The notes: generated by a model not told the origin, from the sequence alone. Positions 16,407-26,289 are shown, counted from the first letter of the stretch. The stretch: 64,000 bases of DNA from Pseudaquabacterium pictum (GCF_005403045.1 NZ_BJCL01000013.1:62001-126000); one strand, 5' to 3'. Made by a program: numbers and translations.

Positions 16407-17248
16407 CAATCCAGCCGCAGCTCCACCAGCAGCGGCAGGTGGTCGGACATGCGCGCCCAGCCGCTGTTGCGCGGCACAGTGGTGGACACGCAGGCCAGGC
16501 CGCGGGTGTAGACGCGGTCGAGCGCAAAGATGGGCACGGCCGACGGGAAGGTGCGCTGGGCCCGCTCGGCGCCCACGCGGGCGCGGCGCAGGCCGATGGC
16601 CTGCATCGGACCATCGAGCTTCTCGCCCCAATCGTTGAAATCGCCGGCCACCAGCAGCGGCGCGCCGGGCGGCACCTCCTGCGCGATGAAGGCGGCCAGC
16701 CGCTCCACCTGCCGCACCCGGCTGGCGTGGATCAGGCCCAGGTGGGCGACCACCGCATGCACTTCCACGCCCTGCCACCACACCGGCACATGCAGCAGGC
16801 CGCGCTGCTCGAAGCGGTGGTCGCTGACATCGTGGTGGCCGATGTCGCCGATCGGCCAGCGCGACAGCAGCGCATTGCCGTGCTCACCGTGGCGGGTGGT
16901 GGCATTGGTGCGGTAGGCCACGCTGTAGCCCTCGGGCGCCAGGTAATCGGCCTGGCCCTCGTCGGGCCAGCCCAGGTGGGTGCGGACGAAGCGGTTGGCC
17001 TCGCGCTTCTCGAACAGCCGCACCTCCTGCAGGCACACCAGGTCGGCATCCAGCGCCTCGATGCCCAGGCCGAGGTTGTGGATCTCCAGCCGCTTGCGCG
17101 GGCCGACGCCACGCACGCCCTTGTGGATGTTGTAGGTGGCCACGCGCAGCACATCGCTGGTGTGCTGCGTGGGCGGCCCGCCCAGACTCAGGCCCTGGGC
17201 GGCGAGGCGGGAGTGTGTGAAGTGCGGGCCGCGCATGGCCGCCATCAT
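16406..17248 (-). CDS. Endonuclease/exonuclease/phosphatase family protein
   Basis: A 280-residue EEP-fold hydrolase, a DNase I/sphingomyelinase-like metal-dependent phosphodiesterase. Conserved blocks are ATYNIHKG, CLQEVRLFE (catalytic Glu), AHLGLIHASR, VAGDFNDW and the C-terminal SDHLPLLVEL with its catalytic His. It is commonly encoded beside clsB in proteobacteria and may act on phospholipid or nucleic acid; the substrate is not known. The ATG at 17248 overlaps the nudB stop (ATGA), which favours it over the ATGs at 17245 and 17236. Confidence 0.9.
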   Translation of the reverse strand: MMAAMRGPHFTHSRLAAQGLSLGGPPTQHTSDVLRVATYNIHKGVRGVGPRKRLEIHNLGLGIEALDADLVCLQEVRLFEKREANRFVRTHLGWPDEGQADYLAPEGYSVAYRTNATTRHGEHGNALLSRWPIGDIGHHDVSDHRFEQRGLLHVPVWWQGVEVHAVVAHLGLIHASRVRQVERLAAFIAQEVPPGAPLLVAGDFNDWGEKLDGPMQAIGLRRARVGAERAQRTFPSAVPIFALDRVYTRGLACVSTTVPRNSGWARMSDHLPLLVELRLD

Positions 17249-17745
17249 GCCGTGGCCGCCGACCCAGCCCCTGCCTCGCCGCCCAGGCGCGGTAGGTGCA
17301 GCACCGCCTCGGCGTTGCTGGGCGAGAAGCAGCGGTCGGCCGCGGCCTGCCAGGGCAACCAGACGAACTGCAGGTGCTCGCGCGGCGCCAGGATGACCGG
17401 CGTGCCGGTCGGCACGGTGAGGCCGAACACATGCTCGGTGTTGTGCGTCACGCCCGGCGCATAGCGGTGGCGCCAGACCGGATAGATCTCGTAGACGTTG
17501 CGCAGGCCCCAGTCGCGCAGTGCCGACAGCGGCACGGCCGGGCTGCCGACGACGATGCCGGTCTCCTCGGCCACCTCGCGGATGGCGGTCTCCAGCGTGG
17601 GCTCGTCCAGGCTGTCCTTGCTGCCGGTCACGCTCTGCCAGAAGCCCGGCTTGTCGGCGCGCTCGATCAGCAGCACCTGCAGGTCGGGCGTGTGGATCAC
17701 CACCAGCACGCTCTCGGGGATCTTGGGCGGCTTGACGGTGGTCAT
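17245..17745 (-). CDS. nudB: Dihydroneopterin triphosphate diphosphatase (Nudix)
   Basis: Nudix hydrolase of 166 residues that removes pyrophosphate from dihydroneopterin triphosphate in folate synthesis. The Nudix box runs from G41 to REVAEETGI at residues 56-64, with one extra residue between the glycine and the REV core. WQSVTGSKD is typical of betaproteobacterial NudB. Its ATG overlaps the aroG stop (ATGA). NudB is usually next to aspS in this lineage; here aroG and a toxin-antitoxin pair lie between them. Confidence 0.88.
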   Translation of the reverse strand: MTTVKPPKIPESVLVVIHTPDLQVLLIERADKPGFWQSVTGSKDSLDEPTLETAIREVAEETGIVVGSPAVPLSALRDWGLRNVYEIYPVWRHRYAPGVTHNTEHVFGLTVPTGTPVILAPREHLQFVWLPWQAAADRCFSPSNAEAVLHLPRLGGEAGAGSAATA

Positions 17746-18851
17746 GCGCGGCCCCGCCGCGCCCGCACGGCATCGGCCAGCTGGTGCAGCAGCGGCGCAG
17801 TGTCGTCCCAGCCGATGCAGGCGTCGGTGATCGACACGCCGGGCTGCAGCGGCACGCCGGCCTTCAGGTCCTGCCGGCCGGCATGCAGGTGGCTTTCGAC
17901 CATCACGCCGATGATGCGGCGCTCGCCGGCGGCCAGCTGCGCAGCCACCTCGGCAGCGACCGCGATCTGCCGCTGGTGCTGCTTGGACGAGTTGGCATGC
18001 GAGCAGTCGACCATCACCTGTTCACGCAGGCCGGCCTTGCGCAGCACCGCGCAGGCGGCCTCGACATGGGCCGCGTCGTAGTTGGGTGTCTTGCCGCCGC
18101 GCAGGATCACATGGCCGTCGGCATTGCCGCGGGTCTCGAAGATGGCGGCCACGCCCATCTTGGTCATGCCCATGAAGCTGTGCGGCGCGGCGGCCGAGAC
18201 CAGCGCGTCGGCGGCAATCTGCACGCCGCCGTCGGTGCCGTTCTTGAAGCCCACCGGGCAGCTCAGGCCCGAGGCCAGCTGGCGGTGGCTTTGGCTCTCG
18301 GTGGTGCGGGCACCGATGGCTCCCCAGGCGATCAGGTCGCTGACGTACTGCGGGCTCAGCAGGTCGAGGAACTCGGTGCCCGCTGGCAGGCCCAGGGCGT
18401 TGATCTCCAGCAGCAGCGCGCGGGCCAGGCGCAGACCCTCGTTGATGCGGAAGCTGCCGTCCAGCCGCGGGTCGTTGATGTAGCCCTTCCAGCCCACGGT
18501 GGTGCGCGGCTTCTCGAAGTAGACCCGCATCACCACCACAAGCTCGCCGGCCAGCGCATCGGCCACGGGCTTCAGCAACCGGGCGTAGTGCATGGCCTGG
18601 GCATGGTCGTGGATGCTGCAGGGGCCGACCACCGCCACCAGGCGGTCGTCTTCGCCACGCAGCACCCGGCCGATGGCCTGGCGGGTGGTCTCCACCGTGT
18701 GCTCGATGCCCGGCGTGACCGGCAGGTCTTCGAGCATCACGGCCGGCGAGACCAGGGCCCGCACCGCGGCGATGCGGGTGTCGTCGATGCGGGTGGTGTC
18801 CAGCGTGGGCTGGGTCGGATCGGCGCGGAGGGTGTCGGCAGTGGCAGTCAT
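17742..18851 (-). CDS. aroG: 3-deoxy-7-phosphoheptulonate synthase
   Basis: Class I (AroFGH-type) DAHP synthase of 369 residues, the first enzyme of the shikimate pathway, condensing phosphoenolpyruvate and erythrose 4-phosphate. Diagnostic blocks are VVGPCSIHDH, RVYFEKPRTTVGWKGYINDP, GFKNGTDG, VMVDCSHANSSKQ and GVMVESHL. The start is MTATADT at 18851; the frame is open another 24 codons upstream. The gene begins only 13 bases after the doc stop on the same strand, so it may be transcribed from the toxin-antitoxin promoter. Confidence 0.96.
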   Translation of the reverse strand: MTATADTLRADPTQPTLDTTRIDDTRIAAVRALVSPAVMLEDLPVTPGIEHTVETTRQAIGRVLRGEDDRLVAVVGPCSIHDHAQAMHYARLLKPVADALAGELVVVMRVYFEKPRTTVGWKGYINDPRLDGSFRINEGLRLARALLLEINALGLPAGTEFLDLLSPQYVSDLIAWGAIGARTTESQSHRQLASGLSCPVGFKNGTDGGVQIAADALVSAAAPHSFMGMTKMGVAAIFETRGNADGHVILRGGKTPNYDAAHVEAACAVLRKAGLREQVMVDCSHANSSKQHQRQIAVAAEVAAQLAAGERRIIGVMVESHLHAGRQDLKAGVPLQPGVSITDACIGWDDTAPLLHQLADAVRARRGRA

Positions 18852-18864
18852 GGGCGTTGGTCGG

Positions 18865-19257
18865 TCAGCGGGGCGCCACGCGGTCGCGCAGCCAGGCGGC
18901 AAACGTGGTCTCGTCGATCTCACCAGCCGCCAGGCCGAACATGGCGACCGTGGCCTCGGCCTGTGACGCCGTGAGCCGGTGTCCGTTCAGGCCCAGGAAC
19001 AGGCCAACGGACAGGAAAGCAGCCCGCTTGTTGCCATCGACAAACGGATGGTTCTGCGCCAGGCCGGATGCGTAGCTGGCGGCCAGCGAAGCCAGATCAG
19101 GCGTGCCGTACGCCGCAAGGTTCACCGGCCGGGCCAGTGCGGAATCGAGCAGGCCTTCGTCACGCAGGCCCGACGGCCCGCCGTGCATGGCCAGGCTCTC
19201 GTCGTGCAGCAGGATCAACAGCCGGCGGTCGATCCAGCGCCAGGTGCCGGCGGTCAC
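18865..19257 (-). CDS. doc: Doc-type Fic toxin (death on curing)
   Basis: A 130-residue Fic/Doc-family toxin. The motif HPFVDGNKR at residues 70-78 has the catalytic His and the short-form Doc signature; Doc phosphorylates EF-Tu. The GTG start at 19257 overlaps the antitoxin stop (GTGA), the usual arrangement for a type II pair. The protein looks intact. aroG follows closely downstream. Confidence 0.9.
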   Translation of the reverse strand: MTAGTWRWIDRRLLILLHDESLAMHGGPSGLRDEGLLDSALARPVNLAAYGTPDLASLAASYASGLAQNHPFVDGNKRAAFLSVGLFLGLNGHRLTASQAEATVAMFGLAAGEIDETTFAAWLRDRVAPR

Positions 19258-19478
19258 TTGGCCAGCGCACGGAAGGTATCGCGGTACTCACGCATGAAAT
19301 CGCGGCCCAGTTCAAGCTGCTGCTCGAAGCCGGGATCCAGCGGTGTCAGCGCGACGCCGTCTGGCGTCTCGGTGACGTAGACGGTGTCGCCCTTCTCCAG
19401 CTTCAACCGCGCCAGCACCTCCTTGGGCAGGATGACGCCGACCGAATTGCCGATCTGGGTGAGCTTGAGAGCGTGCAT
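19254..19478 (-). CDS. AbrB/MazE-type antitoxin for Doc
   Basis: A 74-residue swapped-hairpin AbrB-domain protein: LTQIGNSVGVILPKEVLARLKLEKGD is the DNA-binding half (residues 5-30), and the acidic C-terminal tail should bind and neutralise Doc. It is preceded by GGAG and overlaps doc by four bases. A GTTATAAC palindrome just upstream is a likely autoregulatory operator. Confidence 0.88.
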   Translation of the reverse strand: MHALKLTQIGNSVGVILPKEVLARLKLEKGDTVYVTETPDGVALTPLDPGFEQQLELGRDFMREYRDTFRALAK

Positions 19479-19493
19479 GGTGGGCTCCAGGAA

Positions 19494-19513
19494 GTTATAA
19501 CCAATGTTATACC
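19494..19513 (-). promoter_or_regulatory. Operator/promoter of the toxin-antitoxin pair
   Basis: GTTATAAC (a perfect palindrome) and a near-copy GTTATACC are separated by CAAT, 16 bases upstream of the antitoxin ATG. The repeats contain TATAAC sequences usable as -10 elements, so bound antitoxin would cover the promoter, as is usual for type II toxin-antitoxin autoregulation. Confidence 0.6.
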
Positions 19514-19537
19514 GTCCGGCGCCCGCCGTGTCGCGGA

Positions 19538-21328
19538 TCAGGCCGCGGCGCCAGCGTTCCTCAGGCGGATGTGCAGCTCGCGCAGCTGCTTCTCGTCCAC
19601 GTTGCTCGGCGCCCCGGTCAGCAGGCACTGGGCACGCTGGGTCTTGGGGAAGGCGATCACGTCGCGGATCGACTCGGCCTTGGTCATCAGCGTGGCGATG
19701 CGGTCCAGGCCGAAGGCCAGGCCGCCGTGCGGCGGGGCGCCGTACTGCAGCGCATCGAGCAGGAAGCCGAACTTGATCTTCTGCTCTTCCGGTGTGATGT
19801 TCAGTGCCTCGAACACACGGGCCTGCACGTCGGCGCGGTGGATCCGCACCGAGCCGCCGCCGATTTCCCAGCCGTTGAGCACCATGTCATAGGCCTTGGC
19901 GATGCAGGCGCCGGGATCCGTCTTCATCAGCTCGTCATGGCCGTCCTTGGGCGCGGTGAACGGGTGGTGCACCGCGTTCCAGCGCTTGCTGTCGTCGTCG
20001 TACTCGAACATCGGGAAGTCGACCACCCACAGCGGCGCCCAGACGTCGTTGAACAGCCCGTGCTCGCGGCCGAACTCGCTGTGGCCGATCTTGACCCGCA
20101 GCGCGCCCAGGGCGTCGTTCACCACCTTGGCCTTGTCGGCGCCGAAGAAGATCAGGTCGCCGTTGCGGCAGCCCGTGCGGGCGATGATCTCGGCGATGGC
20201 CGCGTCATGCAGGTTCTTCACCACCGGGCTCTGCAGGCCGTCACGGCCCTTGCCGGCGTCGTTCACCTTGATCCAGGCCAGGCCCTTGGCACCGTAGATC
20301 TTGACGAACTCGGTGTAGGCGTCGATCTCGCCACGGCTCATTTCGGCGCCGCCCGGCACGCGCAGCGCCGCCACGCGGCCACCCGCGGTGGTGGCGGGGC
20401 CGGAGAACACCTTGAAGTCGACCGTCTTCATCACGTCGGTCAGCTCGGTGAACTCCAGCTTCACCCGCAGGTCGGGCTTGTCGGAGCCGTACTTGTGCAT
20501 GGCCTCGGCATAGGTCATCTCGGCATACACCGGCAGTTCCACGCCCATGGTCTTGCGGAACACGGTGCGGATCATGGCCTCGGTGATGGCGCGGATCTCG
20601 GCCTCGCCCAGGAACGAGGTCTCGATGTCGATCTGGGTGAATTCAGGCTGGCGGTCGGCGCGCAGGTCCTCGTCGCGGAAGCACTTGGTGATCTGGTAGT
20701 AGCGGTCGAAGCCGGCCACCATCAGCAGCTGCTTGAACAGCTGCGGGCTTTGCGGCAGCGCGAAGAACTGGCCATCGTGCACGCGGCTGGGCACCAGGTA
20801 GTCACGCGCGCCCTCCGGCGTGCTCTTGGTCAGCATCGGCGTCTCGATGTCGATGAAGCCCTGCTCGTCGAGGAACTTGCGCACCTCGATGGCCACGCGG
20901 TAGCGCAGCATCAGGTTCTTCTGCATCTGCGGGCGGCGCAGGTCCAACACGCGGTGGGTCAGGCGCACCGTCTCGCTCAGGTTGTCGTCGTCGAGCTGGA
21001 AGGCCGGCGTGACGCTGGGGTTCAGCACTTCCACCGCATGCGCCAGCACCTCGATCTTGCCGCTGACCAGGTTGGCGTTCTCGGTGCCGGCCGGGCGGGC
21101 ACGCACCAGGCCCACCACCTTCAGGCAGAACTCGTTGCGCACGCCTTCGGCAGCCTTGAACATCTCGGGACGGTCGGGGTCGCAGACGATCTGCACCAGG
21201 CCTTCGCGGTCGCGCAGGTCGATGAAGATCACGCCGCCGTGGTCACGACGGCGGTGGGCCCAACCCATCAGGGTGACGGTCTGGCCCATCAGGGCTTCGC
21301 TGACCAGGCCGCAGTAGGTGGTTCTCAT
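19538..21328 (-). CDS. aspS: Aspartyl-tRNA synthetase
   Basis: Class II aminoacyl-tRNA synthetase of 596 residues, with an N-terminal OB-fold anticodon-binding domain, the bacterial GAD insertion, and the catalytic core ([20 protein letters not shown] as motif 2, and [13 protein letters not shown] as motif 3). The start is MRTTYCG at 21328, preceded by GGAG; an in-frame ATG eight codons upstream is less likely. In organisms lacking AsnRS this enzyme can be non-discriminating; that cannot be judged here. It follows the DUF502 gene on the same strand. Confidence 0.97.
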   Translation of the reverse strand: MRTTYCGLVSEALMGQTVTLMGWAHRRRDHGGVIFIDLRDREGLVQIVCDPDRPEMFKAAEGVRNEFCLKVVGLVRARPAGTENANLVSGKIEVLAHAVEVLNPSVTPAFQLDDDNLSETVRLTHRVLDLRRPQMQKNLMLRYRVAIEVRKFLDEQGFIDIETPMLTKSTPEGARDYLVPSRVHDGQFFALPQSPQLFKQLLMVAGFDRYYQITKCFRDEDLRADRQPEFTQIDIETSFLGEAEIRAITEAMIRTVFRKTMGVELPVYAEMTYAEAMHKYGSDKPDLRVKLEFTELTDVMKTVDFKVFSGPATTAGGRVAALRVPGGAEMSRGEIDAYTEFVKIYGAKGLAWIKVNDAGKGRDGLQSPVVKNLHDAAIAEIIARTGCRNGDLIFFGADKAKVVNDALGALRVKIGHSEFGREHGLFNDVWAPLWVVDFPMFEYDDDSKRWNAVHHPFTAPKDGHDELMKTDPGACIAKAYDMVLNGWEIGGGSVRIHRADVQARVFEALNITPEEQKIKFGFLLDALQYGAPPHGGLAFGLDRIATLMTKAESIRDVIAFPKTQRAQCLLTGAPSNVDEKQLRELHIRLRNAGAAA

Positions 21329-21474
21329 GGTGTGCTCCGGTGTGGGGGCCACGGGACGCGGCGCCGGGTTCAGGGCGGCGCGGCCGGGCGGAAGTGTCGG
21401 GATGGAGGTGGGCGGGTTCGGGGCCGTGGGCTGCCCTCAGGACCAGACGCTGTCGCCGTGGGCGTCCGGCCCCG

Positions 21475-22146
21475 TCAATTTCGGGGGGCGGCAGCGGCTG
21501 GCAGCGGCCGCGGCGGGGCAGGCGGCGGTGGCGCCACCACACCCATCGAGATGATGTACTTCAGCGCCTCGTCCACGCTCATGCGCAACGGGCGGACATT
21601 GGCGCGCGGCATCATCAGGAAGAAGCCGCTGGTCGGGTTGGGCGTGGTCGGCACATACAGGCTGACGTGGTCGCCATCCAGATTGGCCGCCACCTCGCCG
21701 CCGGGCTTGCCGGTGACAAAGGCGATGGTCCAGCTGCCGGGGTGGGGATACTGCACCAGCACGGCCTCGCGGAAGGCATTGCCGCTGCTGGAGAACAGCG
21801 TGTCCGAGACCTGCTTGACCGAACTGTAGATGCTCTTGACGATGGGGATGCGGCTGAGCAGCCGGTCCCATTGCTTCACCCACCACTGGCCGAAGATGTT
21901 GGTGACGAAGACGCCGGTGGCCAGCAGCAGCAGGGCCATCACCACCACACCCAGGAAGGGCACGCGGCGCAGGGCCTCGATCGATGCGTCGGCGCCCTGG
22001 GGGAGCACATGCTGGCCGATGGTCAGCAGCCAGGCGAACACGCCGTCCATCAAGCCCAGCAGCCACAGCAGCACCCAGATGGTGATGGCCAGGGGCAGCC
22101 ACACCAGCAGGCCGGCGATGATGTACTTTCTCACGCTGTGGCTCAT
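21475..22146 (-). CDS. DUF502 inner-membrane protein
   Basis: A 223-residue member of the DUF502 family, which has no assigned function. Two hydrophobic segments at about residues 7-33 and 62-88 are followed by the conserved core RIPIVKSIYSSVKQ and the PTTPNPTSGFF motif, then a Pro/Ala-rich tail. The gene lies 12 bases after the FmdB-type gene and upstream of aspS, a conserved order in betaproteobacteria, so the three are probably one transcript. Confidence 0.92.
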   Translation of the reverse strand: MSHSVRKYIIAGLLVWLPLAITIWVLLWLLGLMDGVFAWLLTIGQHVLPQGADASIEALRRVPFLGVVVMALLLLATGVFVTNIFGQWWVKQWDRLLSRIPIVKSIYSSVKQVSDTLFSSSGNAFREAVLVQYPHPGSWTIAFVTGKPGGEVAANLDGDHVSLYVPTTPNPTSGFFLMMPRANVRPLRMSVDEALKYIISMGVVAPPPPAPPRPLPAAAAPRN

Positions 22147-22158
22147 CCAGGGCTGCCG

Positions 22159-22473
22159 TCAGTGGCAGGCGCAGGAGCCACCGCAGGCCGCCGGCGGGGA
22201 TGCCGAGGCCGCGGCATCGGGCTTGCTGTCGGTCTTGGTGTCCGCCTTGGCCTCACCGGCGGCCGCTGCAGCGGCAGGCGCCGCCGTGCCGCCACCCTTG
22301 AAGTCGGTGGCGTACCAGCCCGAGCCCTTGAGCTGGAAACCGGCGGCCGTGACCTGCTTGGAGAAGGCCTCGGCCCCGCAGGCCGGGCAGGTGCTCAGCA
22401 CCGGATCGGACAGTTTCTGCAACACGTCCTTCGCATGGCCGCAGGCGGAGCAGCGATAGGCGTAGATCGGCAT
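22159..22473 (-). CDS. FmdB-family zinc ribbon protein
   Basis: A 104-residue protein starting MPIYAYRCSACGH. Two CxxC knuckles (CSAC and CPAC) form a zinc ribbon in the first 40 residues, as in the FmdB/CxxC regulatory family. The C-terminal half is a low-complexity Ala/Lys/Asp tail ending CGGSCACH, an extra Cys/His cluster that may bind metal. AAGGG precedes the ATG, and TATAAT lies about 30 bases upstream. First gene of the FmdB-DUF502-aspS group. Confidence 0.9.
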   Translation of the reverse strand: MPIYAYRCSACGHAKDVLQKLSDPVLSTCPACGAEAFSKQVTAAGFQLKGSGWYATDFKGGGTAAPAAAAAAGEAKADTKTDSKPDAAASASPPAACGGSCACH

Positions 22474-22500
22474 GGGAATACCCTTGACGCAAAGCCTGCG

Positions 22501-22506
22501 ATTATA
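22501..22506 (-). promoter_or_regulatory. Consensus -10 box for the FmdB-DUF502-aspS operon
   Basis: A perfect TATAAT on the minus strand, 28 bases upstream of the FmdB-family ATG. The -35 region at 17-base spacing is not close to TTGACA. Position and sequence make it the probable sigma-70 promoter. Confidence 0.55.
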
Positions 22507-22525
22507 GGTGGCGCGGACGAATCGG

Positions 22526-22549
22526 CGCCTGCAGCCACCAGCGCAGGCG
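22526..22549 (-). terminator. Hairpin between the symporter and FmdB genes
   Basis: CGCCTGC and GCAGGCG form a perfect seven-base stem with a ten-base loop, 17 bases after the symporter stop on the same strand. No T-run follows. It could be a terminator for the symporter gene or an upstream element for the FmdB promoter. Confidence 0.35.
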
Positions 22550-22565
22550 GGCGCCTGCCCGCGGC

Positions 22566-24065
22566 TCAGTGCCGGTGCGTACCGCCCTGCCGCCCGCCGG
22601 CATGGTGCGGCGCGGGCTGGGCATGGCGGATCGCCGCCTCGATGGACATGCCGCGGTGCGGCACCAGGCTGGGCGCCAGCGATCCCAGCAGCATGCCCAG
22701 CGCGGATGCCGCCAGACCCAACAGGTTGGCCGGCACCATCGATTCCGGCGCCAGCGCGGTGGCGCCCAGCCAGGTGCCGATGCCCAGGATGATCGACAAC
22801 AGGGCGCCCTGGGTGTTGGCGCGGCGCCAGTAGGCGCCGGCCACCAGCGGCACGAAGGCACCGGCCAGCGTCACGTTGTAGGCGTTCTGCACCATCTCGT
22901 ACATCGTGCTCCGGCTGTTCAGCGCGAACAGCAGCGCCCCCAGGGTGAAGGTCACTAGCACCAGGCGCAGTGTCAGCAGGAACTGCCGGTCCGGCATGTG
23001 CGGCACGAACGGGCGCAGCACGTTCTCTGTGAAGATGGCCGTGGGCGCCAGCAGCGCGCCACTGGCGGTGGACAGGATGGCCGACAGCAGTGCGCCGAAG
23101 AACAGCACCTGTGCCCACAGCGGCATCTGGGCCAGCACCAGATCGGGCAGGATGCGCTGGATCACGCGGGCATCTTCATCGCTGAACAGCTGGGCCAGCT
23201 CCGGAAACGCCACCAGGGCCGCGTAGGCGATGAAGATGGGCACCAGCGCGAAGCAGAAGTAGATCAGCGCACCGATGATGGTGCCGCGCACGGCGGTCTT
23301 CTCGTCCTTGGCGCTGGTCATGCGCTGGAACACATCCTGCTGCGGCACCGATCCGAAGGCAAAGGCGAAGAAGGCGCCTGCCATGGCCCACCAGCCCGGC
23401 GCGTCCTCGGGCAGGAAGTTGAACTTGCCGTCGGCTGCCGCCTGGGCGATGACCTTGGCCGGGCCGCCAGCCATGTCACCCACCAGCACGGCCACCAGGC
23501 TCAGGCCGACCAGGATCACCACGGTCTGCAGCAGGTCGGTGAAGGCCACCGACCACATGCCACCGAACAGGGTGTAGACCATGACCACCGCGCCGCCGAC
23601 CAGGATGGCGTGGTTGAGGGCCAGCGCGCCGCCGGACAGCACATGGATCACCAGACCCAGGGCGGTCGGCTGGGCAGAGGTCCAGCCCAGGTAGCTCAGC
23701 GTGATGGCCACGCTGGTCAGCACCTCCACGGCCTTGCCGTAGCGCTGCTTGTAGAAGTCGCCGATGGTCAGCAGGTTCATGCGGTAGAACAGCCGCGCAA
23801 ACAGCAGCGCCGCGAGCACCAGGCAGACGGTGGCGCCGAAGGGGTCGCCAGGGATGCCGGACAGGCCGTCCTTGGCGAAGGTGGCCGACACCGACAACAC
23901 CGTCTCGGCACCGAACCAGGTGGCAAACACCGTGGCCACGTTCATGTACAGCGGCAGACTGCGCCCCGCCACCAGGTAGTCCTTCGCGTTGTGCACCCGC
24001 CGGGCAGCCAGCAGGCCGATGCCGATGGTCACGAGCAGATAGACGCCAACGAAGGTGATCAGCAA
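22566..24065 (-). CDS. Sodium:solute symporter (SSS family)
   Basis: Integral membrane transporter of 499 residues with about thirteen hydrophobic segments. Sequence features of the SSS/SLC5 family are AKDYLVAGRSLPLYMN near the N-terminus, the ATWFGAETVL helix and the GGMWSVAFTDLLQT block. Substrate cannot be inferred; related proteins carry organic acids, amino acids or pantothenate. It stands alone, leftward, between ubiB and the FmdB gene. Confidence 0.9.
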   Translation of the reverse strand: MLITFVGVYLLVTIGIGLLAARRVHNAKDYLVAGRSLPLYMNVATVFATWFGAETVLSVSATFAKDGLSGIPGDPFGATVCLVLAALLFARLFYRMNLLTIGDFYKQRYGKAVEVLTSVAITLSYLGWTSAQPTALGLVIHVLSGGALALNHAILVGGAVVMVYTLFGGMWSVAFTDLLQTVVILVGLSLVAVLVGDMAGGPAKVIAQAAADGKFNFLPEDAPGWWAMAGAFFAFAFGSVPQQDVFQRMTSAKDEKTAVRGTIIGALIYFCFALVPIFIAYAALVAFPELAQLFSDEDARVIQRILPDLVLAQMPLWAQVLFFGALLSAILSTASGALLAPTAIFTENVLRPFVPHMPDRQFLLTLRLVLVTFTLGALLFALNSRSTMYEMVQNAYNVTLAGAFVPLVAGAYWRRANTQGALLSIILGIGTWLGATALAPESMVPANLLGLAASALGMLLGSLAPSLVPHRGMSIEAAIRHAQPAPHHAGGRQGGTHRH

Positions 24066-24169
24066 GGCAAGGCTCCGCGGTGAGGTGGCAAAAGTGAAAA
24101 GACGGGGTCCATCCGGGCGGGCGGCATTATGGGGCTGCGCTCAGCCGTGCACGGCGGGGCAGGACCGCG

Positions 24170-25723
24170 TCAGCGCGGCCAGTGCAACCAGATCTGCATG
24201 ACCAGCACACCGGCCACGAAGCCCACCGCGCCGTACAGCAAGGCCTGCAGCAGCCGGTTGGTGCGGCGCTGCTCGGACAGCAAGGCCACCACCGCCGGGT
24301 CGCTGTCGCGCCGGTGCAACAGTGCCTGGTGCACCAGGCGCGGCAGCTCGGGCAGCAGCTGGGCGTAGCGCGGCGCCTCGTTCTTCAGGCGCTCGACGAG
24401 GCCCTGCCAGCCCACCTGCCGGTGCATCCAGGTCTCGAGGAAAGGCTTGGCGGTGGCCCAGAGGTCGAGGTCGGGGTCGAGCTGGCGGCCCAGGCCTTCG
24501 ATGTTGAGCAGGGTCTTCTGCAGCAGCACCAGCTGCGGCTGGATCTCGACATTGAAGCGGCGGCTGGTCTGGAACAGCCGCATCAGCACCTGGCCCAGCG
24601 AGATGTCCTTCAGCGGCCGGTCGAAGTGCGGCTCGCACACCGCCCGGATGGCGCTTTCCAAGGCGTCCACCCGGGTGCCCGGCGGCACCCAGCCGCTTTC
24701 CAGGTGCAGCTCGGCCACGCGCTTGTAGTCGCGGCGGAAGAACGCCAGGAAATTCTGCGCCAGGTATTCCTTGTCGTTGTCGGTCAGCGTGCCGACGATG
24801 CCGAAATCCAGCGCGATGTAGCGGCCGAAGCTGCGCTGCGCCAGGCTCACCTGGATGTTGCCGGGGTGCATGTCGGCATGGAAGAAGCCGTCGCGGAAGA
24901 CCTGGGTGAAAAAGATGGTGACGCCATCGCGTGCCAGCTTGGGGATGTCGACACCGGCCTCGCGCAGCCGCTCGAGCTGGTTGATCGGCACGCCATGCAT
25001 GCGCTCCATCACCAGCACCGTGGGGGTGCAGTAGTCCCACACCATCTCGGGCACCAGCACCAGATCCAGCCCCTGCATGTTGCGGCGCAGCTGGGCGGCA
25101 TTGGCGGCTTCGCGCACCAGGTCCAGCTCGTCGTGCAGGTAGCCGTCGAACTCGGCCACCACCTCGCGCGGCTTCAGCCGCTTGCCGTCGGCCCAGGCCC
25201 ATTCCACCACCCGCGCCAGGGTGTGCAGCAGCGCCATGTCATGCTCGATGACATCCAGCATGCCGGGGCGCAGCACCTTCACCGCCACCTCGCGGCCACT
25301 CTTGAGGATGCCGAAGTGCACCTGCGCAATCGACGCGCTGGCCACCGGCGTGGTGTCGAACTGCTCGAAGACCTCGTCGATGCGCTTGCCGAAGGCCTTC
25401 TCGATCAGCGCCACCGCCTGGCTGCTGGGAAACGGCGGCACCCGGTCCTGCAGCAGGGCCAGCTCGTCGGCCACGTCCAGCGGCAGCAGGTCGCGCCGGG
25501 TGCTGAGCACCTGGCCGAACTTGACGAAGATCGGCCCCAGCTTCTCCAGCGCCATGCGCAGCCGCGCACCACGCGGGGCATCAAGCCGGGCACGGCGGCC
25601 CACCGTGGCCACCCGCACCAGCGCCCGCACCCAGCCCTGGCGGAAGCGCGACAGCGCCACCTCGTCCAGACCGAAGCGCAGCACCGTCAGGCCGATGAAG
25701 ATCAGCCGGAAGAATTGACCCAT
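24170..25723 (-). CDS. ubiB: Ubiquinone biosynthesis accessory kinase-like protein
   Basis: ABC1/ADCK-family atypical kinase of 517 residues needed for ubiquinone synthesis. The family-specific KxGQ motif is KFGQ at residues 68-71, followed by STRRDLLP. The Ala-rich loop is [11 protein letters not shown], the catalytic region is [13 protein letters not shown] and the metal site is [10 protein letters not shown]-terminal hydrophobic helix pair anchors it to the inner membrane. It lies 35 bases after ubiJ on the same strand. ubiE, often upstream, is not in this window. Confidence 0.96.
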   Translation of the reverse strand: MGQFFRLIFIGLTVLRFGLDEVALSRFRQGWVRALVRVATVGRRARLDAPRGARLRMALEKLGPIFVKFGQVLSTRRDLLPLDVADELALLQDRVPPFPSSQAVALIEKAFGKRIDEVFEQFDTTPVASASIAQVHFGILKSGREVAVKVLRPGMLDVIEHDMALLHTLARVVEWAWADGKRLKPREVVAEFDGYLHDELDLVREAANAAQLRRNMQGLDLVLVPEMVWDYCTPTVLVMERMHGVPINQLERLREAGVDIPKLARDGVTIFFTQVFRDGFFHADMHPGNIQVSLAQRSFGRYIALDFGIVGTLTDNDKEYLAQNFLAFFRRDYKRVAELHLESGWVPPGTRVDALESAIRAVCEPHFDRPLKDISLGQVLMRLFQTSRRFNVEIQPQLVLLQKTLLNIEGLGRQLDPDLDLWATAKPFLETWMHRQVGWQGLVERLKNEAPRYAQLLPELPRLVHQALLHRRDSDPAVVALLSEQRRTNRLLQALLYGAVGFVAGVLVMQIWLHWPR

Positions 25724-25758
25724 ACCCCGACCCCGGCCCGTGCGACTGCCAGCGGGGT

Positions 25759-26289
25759 TCAGCGGTTGCGCATGCGGTTGGCGGCCAGATCGGCGCCTTG
25801 CCGGGCACTGTGCATGGCCTTGCGCAGCGCCTGCGCCAGGCTGGTGCCCAGGCGGTGCAGCTCATGGGCCACGGTGGGGCCGAACAGACGCTGCAGGTCG
25901 TCGGCCACGTCCCAGCGCAGATTCTTCAGCAGCCAGTCCACATCGGCGGCCAGGTTGGCATCGCCCTCGATGACCACTGGCGGCATCTGGCCGGTCAGGG
26001 CCTGCAGCGCCAGCGCTGCCGGGTTGGCGGCGTCCAGCCGCACCTGCAGGTCGGCATCGACCGGCTCGCGGCACCATTCCACCAGGCCGGCCGGCGTGAT
26101 GCGGAAGGCCAGCACCGGCGGCGCGGGCAGCAGGCGCGGCAATTGCATCAGGTCCAGGCGCAGCACACGCCCCTGGTGCGGCAGCATGCGGGCCACCGCC
26201 TGCGGCTCGGCCGCCATCACGTGGTTGACCACCAGCACCAGGCGGTCCATCAGGGCGGGTGCCAGCAGGGCGTTGAGGTTCTGCAACAT
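25759..26289 (-). CDS. ubiJ: Ubiquinone biosynthesis accessory factor with SCP2 domain
   Basis: A 176-residue UbiJ-like lipid-binding protein with an SCP2 sterol-carrier-like fold that helps organise the Ubi complex around hydrophobic intermediates. It matches UbiJ in length and position immediately upstream of ubiB. The [26 protein letters not shown] region is typical. The start is taken as MLQNLNALL at 26289; an in-frame ATG about 55 bases upstream exists. Divergent from the exopolysaccharide locus. Confidence 0.85.
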   Translation of the reverse strand: MLQNLNALLAPALMDRLVLVVNHVMAAEPQAVARMLPHQGRVLRLDLMQLPRLLPAPPVLAFRITPAGLVEWCREPVDADLQVRLDAANPAALALQALTGQMPPVVIEGDANLAADVDWLLKNLRWDVADDLQRLFGPTVAHELHRLGTSLAQALRKAMHSARQGADLAANRMRNR

